A stretch of DNA of 61,492 nucleotides from Sphingobacteriales bacterium (GCA_016185185.1 JACPOD010000041.1:1-61492); one strand, 5' to 3'. Counted from the stretch's first letter, positions 16,231-26,291 are shown. Numbers and translations: made by a program. Notes: a model not told the origin generated them from the letters alone.

Positions 16231-19152
16231 ATGAATGAATTATTACAGCAACTGGCGCATGAACTGGAAGGTGAATTGTATTTTGACACTACCATGCGTA
16301 CCCTTTATGCCACCGATGCATCTGCTTACCGGGAAATGCCTTTGGCTATTGCCATACCCCGGTCAACCGGTGATATAAAAAAACTAATTGCTTTTGCCCG
16401 TACCCATAAAACATCTTTAATCCCAAGAACAGCCGGAACGTCATTGGCTGGCCAGGTGGTGGGTAACGGCATTATCGTAGATGTTTCCAAAAACTTTACA
16501 TCCATCATTGAGCTGAATAAAGAAGAACAATGGGTAAGGGTTCAACCGGGTGTTATCCGTGATGAACTTAATATGTTTTTAAAACCGCATGGTTTATTCT
16601 TTGGTCCGGAAACTTCTACCGCCAACAGGGCGATGATCGGCGGTATGGTGGGTAATAATAGTTGTGGTTCTAATTCGGTGGTGTATCGTAGTACAAGAGA
16701 ACACTTGCTGGAAGTAAAAGCTTTGCTTAGCGATGGCAGCGAAACGGAATTTAAAACCCTCAGCATAGACGAATTCCATAACAAGTGTGAGGGCAATTCT
16801 CTGGAAGCAACTATTTATAAAAGTGTACGAAGTATTTTGAGCAACTATGATAACCAGGTGGAGATACGCAAAGAATTTCCAAAACCATCTGTGGAAAGAC
16901 GTAATACAGGATATGCCCTGGATATGCTGCTGGAAACAGCACCGTTCACTGCCGGCAAAGAAGATTTTAACTTCTGTAAACTGATTGCCGGTTCGGAAGG
17001 AACACTGGCATTTCTTACCGAAATAAAAGTAAAGGTGGTGCCGCTTCCCCCTAAAGAAGCCGGTTTGCTTTGTGTGCACTTTAATACAATTGATGAATCT
17101 TTAAGGGCTAATCTTATTGCTTTAAAATATCATCCCAGTGCCAGCGAACTTATTGATCATTATATACTGGAATGTACCAGGGATAATATTGAACAGCGTA
17201 AGAACCGCTTTTTTGTAAAAGGCGATCCAGGTGCTATTTTGGTAGTTGAGTTTTCAAAGCAGACAAGAGAAGAAGTAATGGAACTGGCATCGCAGGTAGA
17301 AATGGAAATGCGGGAAGCTGGATTGGGCTATCATTTCCCCTTATTGTTTGGGGAAGACACCAAAAAAATATGGGCCTTGCGAAAAGCAGGGCTTGGTTTG
17401 CTGGGTAATTTACCCGGCGATGAGAAAGCTGTTCCGGTAATTGAAGACACAGCTGTTGATGTAAACGATCTTCCTGCTTATATAAGCGATTTTAATAAAA
17501 TTCTTTCAAAATACAATTTGTATTCGGTGCATTATGCCCATGCCGGCTCGGGTGAAATACATTTGCGTCCTATCCTCAATTTAAAAACTACTGAAGGGAA
17601 TCATCTCTTCCGCATTATTGCAGAAGAGATTGCTACGCTGGTTAAAAAATACAATGGCTCGTTAAGCGGTGAACATGGTGACGGAAGATTACGGGGCGAG
17701 TTTATTAAACAAATGGTGGGAGAGAAGAACTATCATTTGCTGAAAGAAGTTAAAAAAGCATGGGATCCCGAAAATATTTTTAATCCCAACAAAATTGTTG
17801 ATACACCTTCTATGAACACGATGCTGCGGTATGTTCCCGGTCAGCAAACTCCGGCTTTTAAAACAGTGTTCCGTTTTCATAAACAGGATATTTTGCAACA
17901 TGCAGAACAATGTAATGGAAGCGGTGATTGCCGTAAAACACATTTGAGTGGTGGTACGATGTGTCCCTCGTACATGGCAACAAAGAACGAAAAAGATACA
18001 ACAAGAGCCAGGGCAAATATTCTTCGTGAGTTCTTAACGAATTCGGATAAAATCAATCGCTTTGATCATAAAGAGATTTATGAAGTGATGGATTTGTGTT
18101 TAAGTTGTAAAGGCTGTAAATCAGAATGCCCCTCCAATGTGGATATGGCAAAACTTAAAGCCGAATTTCTGCAGCATTATTATGATGCCAATGGTGTTCC
18201 TTTCCGTTCTAAACTCATTGCCAACTTCAGTAAGTCAGCAAAATTGGGATCTCTCGTTCCTTCACTCTACAATTTTGCAGTAACTAATCCTATGATTGGC
18301 GGAGTTATTAAAAGCTTTTCAGGTTTTGCATCCAAACGTTCCATGCCCACCATGTATAAAACTACTTTGAAAGCATGGTATAAAAGTCATAATGTGCAAA
18401 ATCCAAAGCTCAAAAACCAAAAACAGAAAGTTTATCTTTTCTGCGATGAGTTTACAAATTACAACGATACTGAAATAGGAATTAAGGCCATTCAGCTTTT
18501 AGAGGAGTTAGGTTATGAAGTGATCATACCAGAACATATTGAAAGTGGTCGTTCCTGGTTAAGTAAGGGATTGATACGTGAAGCAAAGAAAATTGCCAAT
18601 AAAAACATAGCGCTGCTACATCCTGTTATCACCGAACAAACACCACTGGTAGGCATTGAACCTTCTGCCATCTTAACTTTCAGGGATGAATACATTGATC
18701 TGGCCGATGATGCATTACTGGGAAAGGCCAATGCTTTATCAAAAAATGTGCTGATGATTGATGAGTTTATAGCAAGAGAAATTGACAAAGGGAATATTAA
18801 GAAAGAACAATTTACTTCTGCTTCCAGGCAAATTAAACTGCATGGGCATTGCCAGCAAAAAGCATTGGCATCTACTGCAGCTTCAGTTAAAATATTATCC
18901 TTCCCCGAAAATTATAAAGTAGAAACAATACCCTCAGGATGTTGTGGTATGGCCGGTTCTTTTGGGTATGAAAAAGAACATTATGAGTTGTCAATGAATA
19001 TTGGTGAACTCGTATTATTCCCTGCAGTACGTACTGCGGCGGAAGAAATTATTATTGCTGCACCAGGCACCAGTTGCCGTCACCAGGTTAAAGATGGAAC
19101 AGGAAAGCATGCCAAACATCCGGTTGAAATTTTATACGAAGCATTGCTATAA
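16231..19152 (+). CDS. FAD-binding and Fe-S D-2-hydroxyacid dehydrogenase
   Basis: A 973-residue three-part enzyme: an FAD-binding PCMH domain (about 1-220, with PRTAGTSLAGQVVG and MVGNNSCGSNS), the GlcD/DLD C-terminal oxidase domain (to about 530, with HAHAGSGEIHLRP and GSLSGEHGDG), then a ferredoxin domain with clusters SGDCRKTHLSGGTMCPS (near 565-580) and CLSCKGCKSECP (622-633), and a CCG domain with HGHCQQKAL and SGCCGMAGSFG (near 904). The fusion matches YdiJ-like or D-lactate/D-2-hydroxyglutarate dehydrogenases that pass electrons to the quinone pool. The exact substrate cannot be read from sequence. Monocistronic, followed by its own terminator. Confidence 0.9.
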   Translation: MNELLQQLAHELEGELYFDTTMRTLYATDASAYREMPLAIAIPRSTGDIKKLIAFARTHKTSLIPRTAGTSLAGQVVGNGIIVDVSKNFTSIIELNKEEQWVRVQPGVIRDELNMFLKPHGLFFGPETSTANRAMIGGMVGNNSCGSNSVVYRSTREHLLEVKALLSDGSETEFKTLSIDEFHNKCEGNSLEATIYKSVRSILSNYDNQVEIRKEFPKPSVERRNTGYALDMLLETAPFTAGKEDFNFCKLIAGSEGTLAFLTEIKVKVVPLPPKEAGLLCVHFNTIDESLRANLIALKYHPSASELIDHYILECTRDNIEQRKNRFFVKGDPGAILVVEFSKQTREEVMELASQVEMEMREAGLGYHFPLLFGEDTKKIWALRKAGLGLLGNLPGDEKAVPVIEDTAVDVNDLPAYISDFNKILSKYNLYSVHYAHAGSGEIHLRPILNLKTTEGNHLFRIIAEEIATLVKKYNGSLSGEHGDGRLRGEFIKQMVGEKNYHLLKEVKKAWDPENIFNPNKIVDTPSMNTMLRYVPGQQTPAFKTVFRFHKQDILQHAEQCNGSGDCRKTHLSGGTMCPSYMATKNEKDTTRARANILREFLTNSDKINRFDHKEIYEVMDLCLSCKGCKSECPSNVDMAKLKAEFLQHYYDANGVPFRSKLIANFSKSAKLGSLVPSLYNFAVTNPMIGGVIKSFSGFASKRSMPTMYKTTLKAWYKSHNVQNPKLKNQKQKVYLFCDEFTNYNDTEIGIKAIQLLEELGYEVIIPEHIESGRSWLSKGLIREAKKIANKNIALLHPVITEQTPLVGIEPSAILTFRDEYIDLADDALLGKANALSKNVLMIDEFIAREIDKGNIKKEQFTSASRQIKLHGHCQQKALASTAASVKILSFPENYKVETIPSGCCGMAGSFGYEKEHYELSMNIGELVLFPAVRTAAEEIIIAAPGTSCRHQVKDGTGKHAKHPVEILYEALL

Positions 19153-19155
19153 AAA

Positions 19156-19184
19156 AATAATCCCGCTTAATACGGGATTATTTT
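19156..19184. terminator. Bidirectional terminator
   Basis: AATAATCCCG at 19156-19165 pairs perfectly with CGGGATTATT at 19173-19182, with an A-run on the left and TTTTAT on the right. It lies between the convergent dehydrogenase and ndk. Confidence 0.8.
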
Positions 19185-19204
19185 ATATAGTATGGTTGTG
19201 GGTC

Positions 19205-19621
19205 TTAAAATCTCTCTAATCCGCTAAAGAAAAAGTCACCTTCAATCTTTGCATTTTCGTCACTATCACTTCCGTGTACGGCATTTTCACCAACAGAAGC
19301 AGCATATAGTTTACGTATGGTTCCTTCTGCGGCATTCGCCGGGTTAGTGGCGCCAATCAGGTCACGAAAAGCTGTTACTGCATTTTCTTTTTCCAAAATA
19401 GCAGCAGTAATAGGTCCGCTGCTCATAAACTCCACTAACTCTCCGTAAAAAGGCCTTTCTTTATGCACAGCATAAAATTCTCCTGCTTTTTCGGCACTGA
19501 GCTTGGTCATTTTTAAGGCTACTACTTTAAATCCTTCTTTAATAATTCTGTCAATAATCGCACCGGCATGTCCATTCTTCATGGCGTCGGGCTTGATCAT
19601 GGTAAATGTTCTGTTACTCAT
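19205..19621 (-). CDS. ndk: Nucleoside diphosphate kinase
   Basis: A 138-residue, full-length enzyme. It transfers the gamma-phosphate of a nucleoside triphosphate to any nucleoside diphosphate through a phosphohistidine: H116 in NAVHGSDS is the catalytic residue, K10 in MIKPDAM binds phosphate, and ERPFY at 55-59 with the following loop shapes the active site. Convergent with the upstream dehydrogenase. A TATCTTG element about 30 bases before the ATG is a plausible -7 box. Upstream, 19665-19795 is AT-rich with imperfectly inverted AACTTATAACTCAAAAC-like stretches. Confidence 0.97.
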   Translation of the reverse strand: MSNRTFTMIKPDAMKNGHAGAIIDRIIKEGFKVVALKMTKLSAEKAGEFYAVHKERPFYGELVEFMSSGPITAAILEKENAVTAFRDLIGATNPANAAEGTIRKLYAASVGENAVHGSDSDENAKIEGDFFFSGLERF

Positions 19622-19664
19622 ATTCTGGTACTTTATTTTCGGGCCGCAAGATAAGACTTTTATA

Positions 19665-19795
19665 GTTGTAAGTTCTTAGTTCTTAGTTTTGAGTTGTATA
19701 GCAATAATTAAACAATGATCAGCTTGTCCCCAAGTGGACGATTACGAAACATCAACATATAACTTATAACTCAAAACCTATAACTTAAAACCCGG
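19665..19795. repeat. AT-rich imperfect inverted repeat between divergent genes
   Basis: GTTCTTAGTTCTTAGTTTTGAGTTG at about 19673-19697 (quoted here only for shape) faces AACTTATAACTCAAAACC at about 19759-19776 and AACTTAAAAC at 19781-19790, forming a loose inverted repeat. Such strings recur between genes in Bacteroidota genomes. It may include the promoters of ndk and the DHH gene, whose -7 candidate TACCTTCG is at about 19812. Confidence 0.3.
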
Positions 19796-19832
19796 AAATC
19801 CCCGTTTTCCCTTACCTTCGCAGCCGTTTAAA

Positions 19833-20840
19833 ATGAAATCAATACAGGAAATATTTCCGTTACTCAAACAGCCCAAAAAGGTGGTTATCACCACACACCA
19901 GAAACCTGATGCGGATGCAATGGGTTCATCACTGGCCCTGGCCAATTTTCTAAAGCAGTTTGGTCACACAGTTACGGTCATTTCTCCTACCAACTGGGCA
20001 GCCTTTTTAAACTGGATGCCCGGCTCCAATGAAGTATTGGATTATGAAAAGACTATCGAAAAATCACATAAGATTTTAAGAGAAGCAGAGTGGTTATTTT
20101 GTCTTGACTTTAATGCCCTGCACCGTACCAAAAGGATGACAAACATCTTAACCGAAATTTCCTGCACCAAAATATTAATTGATCATCATATTGAACCCCA
20201 GGTGGAGGCTTTCGATTATGGGTATAGTTTAACCACTAAATGTTCAACCTGTGAAATGATCTATGATGTGATTGTGGAAAGCGGACACGATGATATGCTT
20301 AATATACCCATTGCAGAGTGTTTGTATGCAGGTGCCATGACAGATACCGGATCCTTCCGTTTTTTATCTGCTAATGAAACAGTACACCTGATGGTGGCAG
20401 ATTTGAAAAGAAGGGGACTGAACCATTCGCAGATCCACGAAAATATTTATGATAATTTTTTAGAGAATCGTTTGCGTTTTATCGGCCACATGCTGTTAAA
20501 CCGTATGGAAATATATTATGAATATAATACAGCTCTCATTGCTATTTCTAAAAACGACCTGCTTCGCTATGAAATGAAAACCGGTGATACCGAAGGACTT
20601 GTAAATTACCCGTTAACAATACAGGGTATTAAACTGGCAGCGTTGGTGATAGACAGGGATGAAGAAAGAAAATGGAGTTTCAGAAGCAAAGGTAATTTTG
20701 ATTGCAATACTTTTGCCCGTACCTATTTTGAAGGCGGTGGCCATTTTAATGCTGCCGGTGGAAGAAGCAGCGAAAGCCTTGATCAGACCGTTGCTAAGTT
20801 TAAAAAAGTAATGAAAGAAAACGAAAAACTTTTACAATAA
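19833..20840 (+). CDS. nrnA: DHH-family phosphoesterase (NrnA-like oligoribonuclease/pAp phosphatase)
   Basis: A 335-residue protein with the DHH domain (HQKPDADAMGSS at 22-33; D26 and D28; DHH itself at 117-119 in LIDHHIEP) and the DHHA1 substrate domain ending in GGGHFNAAGG at about 301-310. Family members degrade nanoRNA and dephosphorylate 3'-phosphoadenosine 5'-phosphate; some hydrolyse cyclic dinucleotides or pApA, so the exact substrate is open. Length is right for NrnA. The next gene, an FKBP lipoprotein, begins eight bases later, so they are probably co-transcribed. Confidence 0.88.
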   Translation: MKSIQEIFPLLKQPKKVVITTHQKPDADAMGSSLALANFLKQFGHTVTVISPTNWAAFLNWMPGSNEVLDYEKTIEKSHKILREAEWLFCLDFNALHRTKRMTNILTEISCTKILIDHHIEPQVEAFDYGYSLTTKCSTCEMIYDVIVESGHDDMLNIPIAECLYAGAMTDTGSFRFLSANETVHLMVADLKRRGLNHSQIHENIYDNFLENRLRFIGHMLLNRMEIYYEYNTALIAISKNDLLRYEMKTGDTEGLVNYPLTIQGIKLAALVIDRDEERKWSFRSKGNFDCNTFARTYFEGGGHFNAAGGRSSESLDQTVAKFKKVMKENEKLLQ

Positions 20841-20848
20841 ATAATCAA

Positions 20849-21775
20849 ATGAAAAATTCAATTTTGTTTTTTGCGCTTGCAGCATTGGTATTTACCGGTT
20901 GCAATTTATCAGGATACAAACACACAAAAACAGGTTTGTATTATAAGATCATTCCTTCCGGCGGAAAGAAAATTAAAGCCGGCCAGTATGTAAAGATCCA
21001 GGTTAATGGATATGTACACGATTCAGCATTTTTTGATACCCGTACATCTATGGCTTATTATGGTGTTGTGGATAGTGTTGGTCGCCCGCATGATTTTTCT
21101 GAGATCATTCACCTGATGGCTGAAGGAGACAGCGCCGTAACCATCCAGTTTGCAGATACATTATTAAAAATGCAGGGTGTTCAATTGCCCCCTTATTTCC
21201 GTAAAGGCGATAAAGTAAAATCCTGCTTAAAAATTGTAAAAGTATTTGATAAAGTAGAAGACGCACAGGCAAGCTATAATAATGACCTTGCTATCTTCCG
21301 TGAAAAGGAAGAAGCAAAAAATACAGCCAGTTATGCAAAAGCCAAAAAAGACCTGGATGATTTTGTTGCCAAAAATAAAATCGTTGCTGCACAAACTCCA
21401 AAGGGCGTGTATGTAGTGGTGAAGCAGGCGGGTACCGGTGCATCTGCTGACTCTGGTAAATTAGTAGGTGTTAAATACAAGGGGACTTTAATCGACGGTA
21501 CTTTGTTTGACAGTAATATGGGCCCGGATAGAAAGGACACATTAAAATTTGTAGTGGGTGATAAAGGCCCTCGTTCTATGATACCTGGTTTTGATGAAGC
21601 TGTTAAGGGTCAGAAAGTCGGTACAAAAATGACCATTTATATTCCGGCACAATGGGGTTATGGTGCACAGGGAAGAGATGTGATAAAACCTTTCAGCAAT
21701 TTGGTTTTTGATATTGATGTGATAACAGTACAGGATGCTCCTAATAGTAATTCTGCAGCAGAAGGACAACAATAA
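20849..21775 (+). CDS. FKBP-type peptidyl-prolyl isomerase lipoprotein with two FKBP-like domains
   Basis: A 308-residue lipoprotein: signal peptide with lipobox FTGC (C18), a degenerate FKBP-like domain at about 25-132 (TKTGLYYKIIPSGGKKIKAGQ...), a helical linker rich in charged residues (about 140-175) and a well-conserved FKBP domain at about 180-300 (VGVKYKGTLIDGTLFDSN, MIPGFDEAVKGQKVG, YIPAQWGYGAQG). It should help fold proteins in the periplasm or at the outer membrane. The duplicated domain with one decayed copy is common in Bacteroidota. It is probably in an operon with the DHH gene and is followed by a strong terminator. Confidence 0.9.
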   Translation: MKNSILFFALAALVFTGCNLSGYKHTKTGLYYKIIPSGGKKIKAGQYVKIQVNGYVHDSAFFDTRTSMAYYGVVDSVGRPHDFSEIIHLMAEGDSAVTIQFADTLLKMQGVQLPPYFRKGDKVKSCLKIVKVFDKVEDAQASYNNDLAIFREKEEAKNTASYAKAKKDLDDFVAKNKIVAAQTPKGVYVVVKQAGTGASADSGKLVGVKYKGTLIDGTLFDSNMGPDRKDTLKFVVGDKGPRSMIPGFDEAVKGQKVGTKMTIYIPAQWGYGAQGRDVIKPFSNLVFDIDVITVQDAPNSNSAAEGQQ

Positions 21776-21798
21776 ACACGTTATTGAAAACGATAAAT

Positions 21799-21832
21799 AA
21801 TAAAGCCCCTTCCTGCGAAGGGGCTTTATTAT
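21799..21832. terminator. Bidirectional terminator
   Basis: A perfect 14-bp stem (21799-21812 with 21817-21830, AATAAAGCCCCTTC and its complement) around loop CTGC, with T-rich sequence following. It separates the FKBP gene from the convergent membrane-protein gene. Confidence 0.85.
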
Positions 21833-21847
21833 TGGATATGATTTATT

Positions 21848-24091
21848 TTATTCTACCGGAATATTATTAAAGAAAACACTGCTGCCTGAGGTTACAAGAA
21901 TATTTTCGTTCTTCCGGCGTATTACCAGGTTAGCATACTTGCTTTCACCATGCATACTGATTCTTAGTTTGACGAAATCACTTTTTATTACTACCGGCAC
22001 TTCAGCTAATAAGCATTGATGATATACATTATAAGACCACTTAAAAGCTGTTTCTTTTACATCAATCACCTCACCCTTAGTATTTAATTGTTCGCATCTG
22101 AATAGTGGTAAGGACTCTGATAACGGATTTATCTTTATCCAGAGGCTAACCAGCATGGTATCATTTGTATTGACCTTTATAAGTTGGTCATCAAACAAAA
22201 TAGAGGAAGAAGTTGCTGGCTTTTGCATGGCGTTTCCATCAACCATATCTTTTGCTGCAGTTATGAACTTTATCACTGCATTAGATTCAATTACACTGCT
22301 GCGGTAATTTCCATGATTTACAAGTAAGGTATCCTTATAAAGATTTGTTGCCCACTCACTTTTTTTAGCAAGATCGGAAGGAAACAATTTATATAACGAT
22401 AATGATCCCTGTGAAGCTATAAGCTGGCTTTTATTTACGATATATTGTTCAGCGGCTGATAAACCAGGCTCCGTTACCAGTAAAAGAATAGGTTTGTTGC
22501 CAAGTTTACCAAGAATTTCTTTTTCAATCAGTGAATCACTCAGGAGTTGAACAGTTTCACAACTTTGTTTGAGTGATGTACGAGACATCATAACATTTAA
22601 CATAGGGAGCTGCCATTGCATGGAAGCCCTCATGGCATAAAAGGGAACTGCCCCCTGGTCAAAAGAAAATTTTTCGGAGCCTACATGAAAAAAAGGGAAG
22701 GCTAATAAAGCCTGGTAGTTTTGTGCATACTCGCCGCTTTTAATAAGTAAGGAATGTAAACTGGGTTCATTTACGAGCATAAAGTTTTTAAAACCGGGCT
22801 CCGAAAAACGCTTAACCGTTTTATACCTGTAATAGTCTTCGGTACCCCATATTACTGTTGCTGCTAATACTATGGTAACAGCTGTCTTTTGAAGCTTTTT
22901 GTTACGCACCCAGCAATAAAACTGGTACAGGTATTTAATACAAAAAATACCTGCAACATAATAAAAGGCCCAGGCAAATCTTCCGGGTGAACGAAACTGT
23001 CTTAAAAAAGATATGGTATCAACAATAAATTCCAAACCCCATTTAAAAGGTATTGCCATTGAAAATAGCAGTACTATAATGCTGCTAAGAAAAAAAAGAT
23101 GTTGCCTTTTTGTATTGAGCTGAATAAAATTTTTAAACTTCCCGGTAATAAGCGTAAATAAAAAATAAAGAATGAGGCAGCATAAAATAACATTTACCGT
23201 CATCCCCACATACGCAAAACCTTCTCCATAGCCAGGTAGCTCTTTTGCCGGGTTCCCAAATAAATCGGTGGGATGGGGAAGGAATACTGTATCAAAATCA
23301 GCCATTGCAAAAAAGAACCCCCATGGTTTGGATGGTCGGTCGGCAACAGGATCGGTTAACAGCATAAATATTTTAAGTAACAATAAAGGTCCAACAGTTA
23401 TTGCCCACCTTTTAAGATGGAGTGGTACTAATTTTTTTTGTAACCCTGTTAAGGTTGATAATAAAGAATAAGCGAAAAAGAAAAGTGTACAGATCAATGC
23501 GAGGTACAGGTGCAATAATCCTATCCATGCAATTAAAAGTATTGTGGCGATCGTCCACCAGTATTTTTCTTCTTCCTCTGCCTTTATAAAAAAATACCAG
23601 CTCATCGGAAGAAAAAAAGAATAGGTTAGTGCATAATGTGCCTGCAGGCGAAAAAGCTGCGGACTTAAAAAGATGAGCAGTATTGCCCCTGCTAAAGAAA
23701 ATAAAAAAGAAACGGAAAAATGCCGGAGCAGTTTATATACGAAAAAAATCCCTGCTATCAACTGGAGAATCGCTGCAAGATTTACAAGTGCCACTCCATT
23801 GTTTTTTAGTGACGGGAAAAGATAACACAACCATTTATACGGAACAACTAATCCAACTTGTGCATCCGCAAAACTCAGGTGCTCTCCAAAAGGATAATTC
23901 ATTCCGGTAAAATGCAGGCCATTGTCATGCTGCAGGTAATAGAGGATGGTATAATAATTTTTCAACCCGTCACTGGTAGGGCCAAATAAAAATGAATTGG
24001 GAGATAAAAGTATGGGACTAAATAACAGTATTACCAGCAAACCGGATAGCAGCAGTACCAGCAGATCTTCTTTTAAATTTTTTTGATTCAT
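21848..24091 (-). CDS. Large multi-pass membrane protein, GT-C-like
   Basis: A 747-residue protein with about eleven to thirteen membrane segments in the first 440 residues and a soluble region after it. The first periplasmic loop (SPNSFLFGPTSDGLKNYYTI, then GMNYPFGEHLSFADAQVG) has acidic residues in the position used by GT-C glycosyltransferases and YfhO-like proteins. I do not recognise the exact family. The start overlaps the stop of a GT2 gene by four bases (24088-24091), so they are translated together; a lipid-linked sugar made by the GT2 would be the natural donor. Glycosylation of an envelope polymer or of proteins is inferred. Confidence 0.65.
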   Translation of the reverse strand: MNQKNLKEDLLVLLLSGLLVILLFSPILLSPNSFLFGPTSDGLKNYYTILYYLQHDNGLHFTGMNYPFGEHLSFADAQVGLVVPYKWLCYLFPSLKNNGVALVNLAAILQLIAGIFFVYKLLRHFSVSFLFSLAGAILLIFLSPQLFRLQAHYALTYSFFLPMSWYFFIKAEEEEKYWWTIATILLIAWIGLLHLYLALICTLFFFAYSLLSTLTGLQKKLVPLHLKRWAITVGPLLLLKIFMLLTDPVADRPSKPWGFFFAMADFDTVFLPHPTDLFGNPAKELPGYGEGFAYVGMTVNVILCCLILYFLFTLITGKFKNFIQLNTKRQHLFFLSSIIVLLFSMAIPFKWGLEFIVDTISFLRQFRSPGRFAWAFYYVAGIFCIKYLYQFYCWVRNKKLQKTAVTIVLAATVIWGTEDYYRYKTVKRFSEPGFKNFMLVNEPSLHSLLIKSGEYAQNYQALLAFPFFHVGSEKFSFDQGAVPFYAMRASMQWQLPMLNVMMSRTSLKQSCETVQLLSDSLIEKEILGKLGNKPILLLVTEPGLSAAEQYIVNKSQLIASQGSLSLYKLFPSDLAKKSEWATNLYKDTLLVNHGNYRSSVIESNAVIKFITAAKDMVDGNAMQKPATSSSILFDDQLIKVNTNDTMLVSLWIKINPLSESLPLFRCEQLNTKGEVIDVKETAFKWSYNVYHQCLLAEVPVVIKSDFVKLRISMHGESKYANLVIRRKNENILVTSGSSVFFNNIPVE

Positions 24092-24813
24092 CCGTTTGCT
24101 TTTCTGAATAAAAGTTTTATAAAATTAACAGCTTCCTGTAATAAAATTTTAAGCGGCATTTTACTAAGCCTTATACCTGCTCTTAATTCAACCGGTAACG
24201 GGACCAGTTTAATGTTTTTATTCCTGGCAGCCAGCATGGTAAATTCAAGATCGAAAAGGTACCTGTTAATCGTTGTTTGAAGAAAAACTGCTTTCCCTTT
24301 TTCATTAAACCCTTTTAACCCGCACTGGGTATCATCAAATGGTATCTTTAATAAGTTGCGTATGAAAAATCGCAGCATTTTTGAAAGTGCAGCCCGGTAC
24401 CAGGAAACATTTTTATAATACAGATGGTCCCTTGTTCCCATGGCAACATCAGCCCCTTTTTTTTCACCCTCATAAACAGCAAGCATACTTTCATTGGTAT
24501 AGGGAAAATCAATATCAGTTAGTATATAAAAGCCGGCTACGGTAGCAGCAACCCCCGTTCGTAAAGCATTCCCTTTTCCTTTATTTACTTTATTGTTTAT
24601 AATGGAAAGATCACGGATTGTTAAAGACAGGTTGTTTATTCCATTTTGATACAATGCTGAAGTTGAGCCGTCATTTACAATTGTGATAGATACGTTTTTA
24701 TGGGGGAGGCTGTTTTTAATTTCAGTATAACGTTCCAGAACAAGTTTATCCCATCTGGCTGGTGGATTGAAAACCGGGAGTATAATGGCTAATTGACTGT
24801 TATTACTCATCAA
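24088..24813 (-). CDS. Family 2 glycosyltransferase, dolichyl-phosphate-mannose-synthase-like
   Basis: A 241-residue GT-A enzyme: ILPVFNPPARW (nucleotide-binding strand), VNDGSTS (47-52), N-x-GKGNALRTG (78-87) and the DxD at D100-D102 (LTDIDFPY), with TQCGLKGFN as the late conserved block. It resembles polyprenyl-phosphate glycosyltransferases (DPG/DPM synthase-like), which make a lipid-phosphate sugar on the cytosolic face. No transmembrane anchor is evident. It is the first gene of a two-gene unit with the GT-C-like protein. Sugar identity is not predictable. Confidence 0.88.
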   Translation of the reverse strand: MMSNNSQLAIILPVFNPPARWDKLVLERYTEIKNSLPHKNVSITIVNDGSTSALYQNGINNLSLTIRDLSIINNKVNKGKGNALRTGVAATVAGFYILTDIDFPYTNESMLAVYEGEKKGADVAMGTRDHLYYKNVSWYRAALSKMLRFFIRNLLKIPFDDTQCGLKGFNEKGKAVFLQTTINRYLFDLEFTMLAARNKNIKLVPLPVELRAGIRLSKMPLKILLQEAVNFIKLLFRKANG

Positions 24814-24833
24814 AAGGATCGTTAAAGACTTGC

Positions 24834-25343
24834 TTATTTTTCAAATGTAACTTCAAAATCATCCATAAAAAATTGCTGATGCCTGGGGTTCCATACATAC
24901 ACTTTTACAATATCATTTGCCTTTGCATTGGCAGGAATAAACATTTCGTTGGTACAAACGGCCCATGCCTTGCTGCTTTTAATTATTTCAGATTGATTGG
25001 CGCCGGAATTATAGGCGATGCTTTTATTTTCTGATGGTGAAAAAATATCGATCACCAGGAAAATTTCGCCATCTAACTGTGTGGCTGCAATTTTTACATT
25101 GGCTTTTATTTTTTTCAGCGGTTGTTTATCTGCCTCACCCAGGGGAATCCTTAGCCCCTCACCATATTCATTTTCATTGATCACTTTTTGCGAAAACTTC
25201 CCGCTATACGCAATGCCGCTATCTATTAATGCTCCGGTCCAGCCTTTTGCATTTTCATAATCCTGGAAATAACGCAGGTTGTTATGTTTGGATGTAGTAC
25301 AGCCAATCAAAATAATGACGAATAAAGGGGTAAATAATTTCAT
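24834..25343 (-). CDS. Lipoprotein of unknown function
   Basis: Starting at ATG 25343 gives MKLFTPLFVIILIGC, a classic lipoprotein signal with C15; the earlier ATG at 25382 adds 13 residues that spoil the signal, so the later start is chosen. The mature 155 residues look all-beta, with alternating hydrophobic strands ending FFMDDFEVTFE, the pattern of a carbohydrate-binding-module-like or jelly-roll domain. No family assigned. It is 20 bases upstream of the GT2 gene on the same strand and may be part of that unit. Confidence 0.65.
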   Translation of the reverse strand: MKLFTPLFVIILIGCTTSKHNNLRYFQDYENAKGWTGALIDSGIAYSGKFSQKVINENEYGEGLRIPLGEADKQPLKKIKANVKIAATQLDGEIFLVIDIFSPSENKSIAYNSGANQSEIIKSSKAWAVCTNEMFIPANAKANDIVKVYVWNPRHQQFFMDDFEVTFEK

Positions 25344-25391
25344 ATTGAATGATGAAAGACGAAGCGAAAATAACATATTCATCTAAACTGT

Positions 25392-26222
25392 TTATGCTTT
25401 TTGGCAGGCTAAAAAAAGTGTGATTGATTCTTTGGCTTCTTTTACATCATGTACCCTTAACAAATTGGCGCCGTTTAGCAAAGCAATTGTGTTTAATACG
25501 GTGGTTCCATTCAGCGCTTCGGCAGCGGTAACGCCAAGTGTTTTGTAAACAGTTGATTTACGTGATAACCCTGCAAGTATTGGCTTATCCAGCAGCTTCA
25601 GTACTTCCATTTTTTTTAATAGCTGAAAGTTATGTGTGATCGTTTTCCCGAATCCAAAGCCCGGATCAATAATAATATCTTCAATTCCTGCCTCTTTACA
25701 CCGGGTGGTTTTTTTAATAAAATAATCCAATACTTCCATGGTAACATCCACATACTGCGGGGCTGCCTGCATTGAACCGGGTGTACCTTTCACATGCATG
25801 CAAATAAACGGAACCTGCAGCGATGAAACAACGGTGATCATATCCGCATCCATATCACCGCTACTAATATCATTAACAACAGATGCACCGGCAGCAACAG
25901 CTTCTTTCGCCACTTTACTTTGATACGTGTCAATGGAAAGAATTGTCTCCGGGAACTCTTTTAAAAGAGACTCAATAGCGGGGATTGTTCTGTTTAATTC
26001 TTCGTCTATTGAAATTCTTTCACTGCCGGGGCGGGTACTTTGTCCACCTACATCTAAAATGACAGCACCTTCACTAAGCATTTGTTCCGCTTTTTTTAAA
26101 ATAGCCGTAGTATTGTTGAGTCGGCTCCCTTCATAAAATGAATCAGGCGTAATATTTAATATCCCCATTACCCCGGGTTCTTCCAGTACCAATAATTTTC
26201 CTTTGCAGTTGAGTGTAAACAT
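25392..26222 (-). CDS. folP: Dihydropteroate synthase
   Basis: A 276-residue TIM-barrel enzyme that joins p-aminobenzoate to hydroxymethyl-dihydropterin diphosphate in folate synthesis, the target of sulfonamides. Signature 1 MGILNITPDSF at 19-29, signature 2 GGQSTRPGSE at 59-68, pterin-binding NDIS and DPGFGFGKT (D186), GLSRKS at 218-223, and the C-terminal RVHD. It is divergent from the DUF1599 gene with 69 bases between the two starts. Confidence 0.97.
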   Translation of the reverse strand: MFTLNCKGKLLVLEEPGVMGILNITPDSFYEGSRLNNTTAILKKAEQMLSEGAVILDVGGQSTRPGSERISIDEELNRTIPAIESLLKEFPETILSIDTYQSKVAKEAVAAGASVVNDISSGDMDADMITVVSSLQVPFICMHVKGTPGSMQAAPQYVDVTMEVLDYFIKKTTRCKEAGIEDIIIDPGFGFGKTITHNFQLLKKMEVLKLLDKPILAGLSRKSTVYKTLGVTAAEALNGTTVLNTIALLNGANLLRVHDVKEAKESITLFLACQKA

Positions 26223-26291
26223 TAGCGGCTTATATTTGCTTTGGAGCGATAAAGTTGCCGAATTTTAATTAAAAATGATGCATTAAAACGA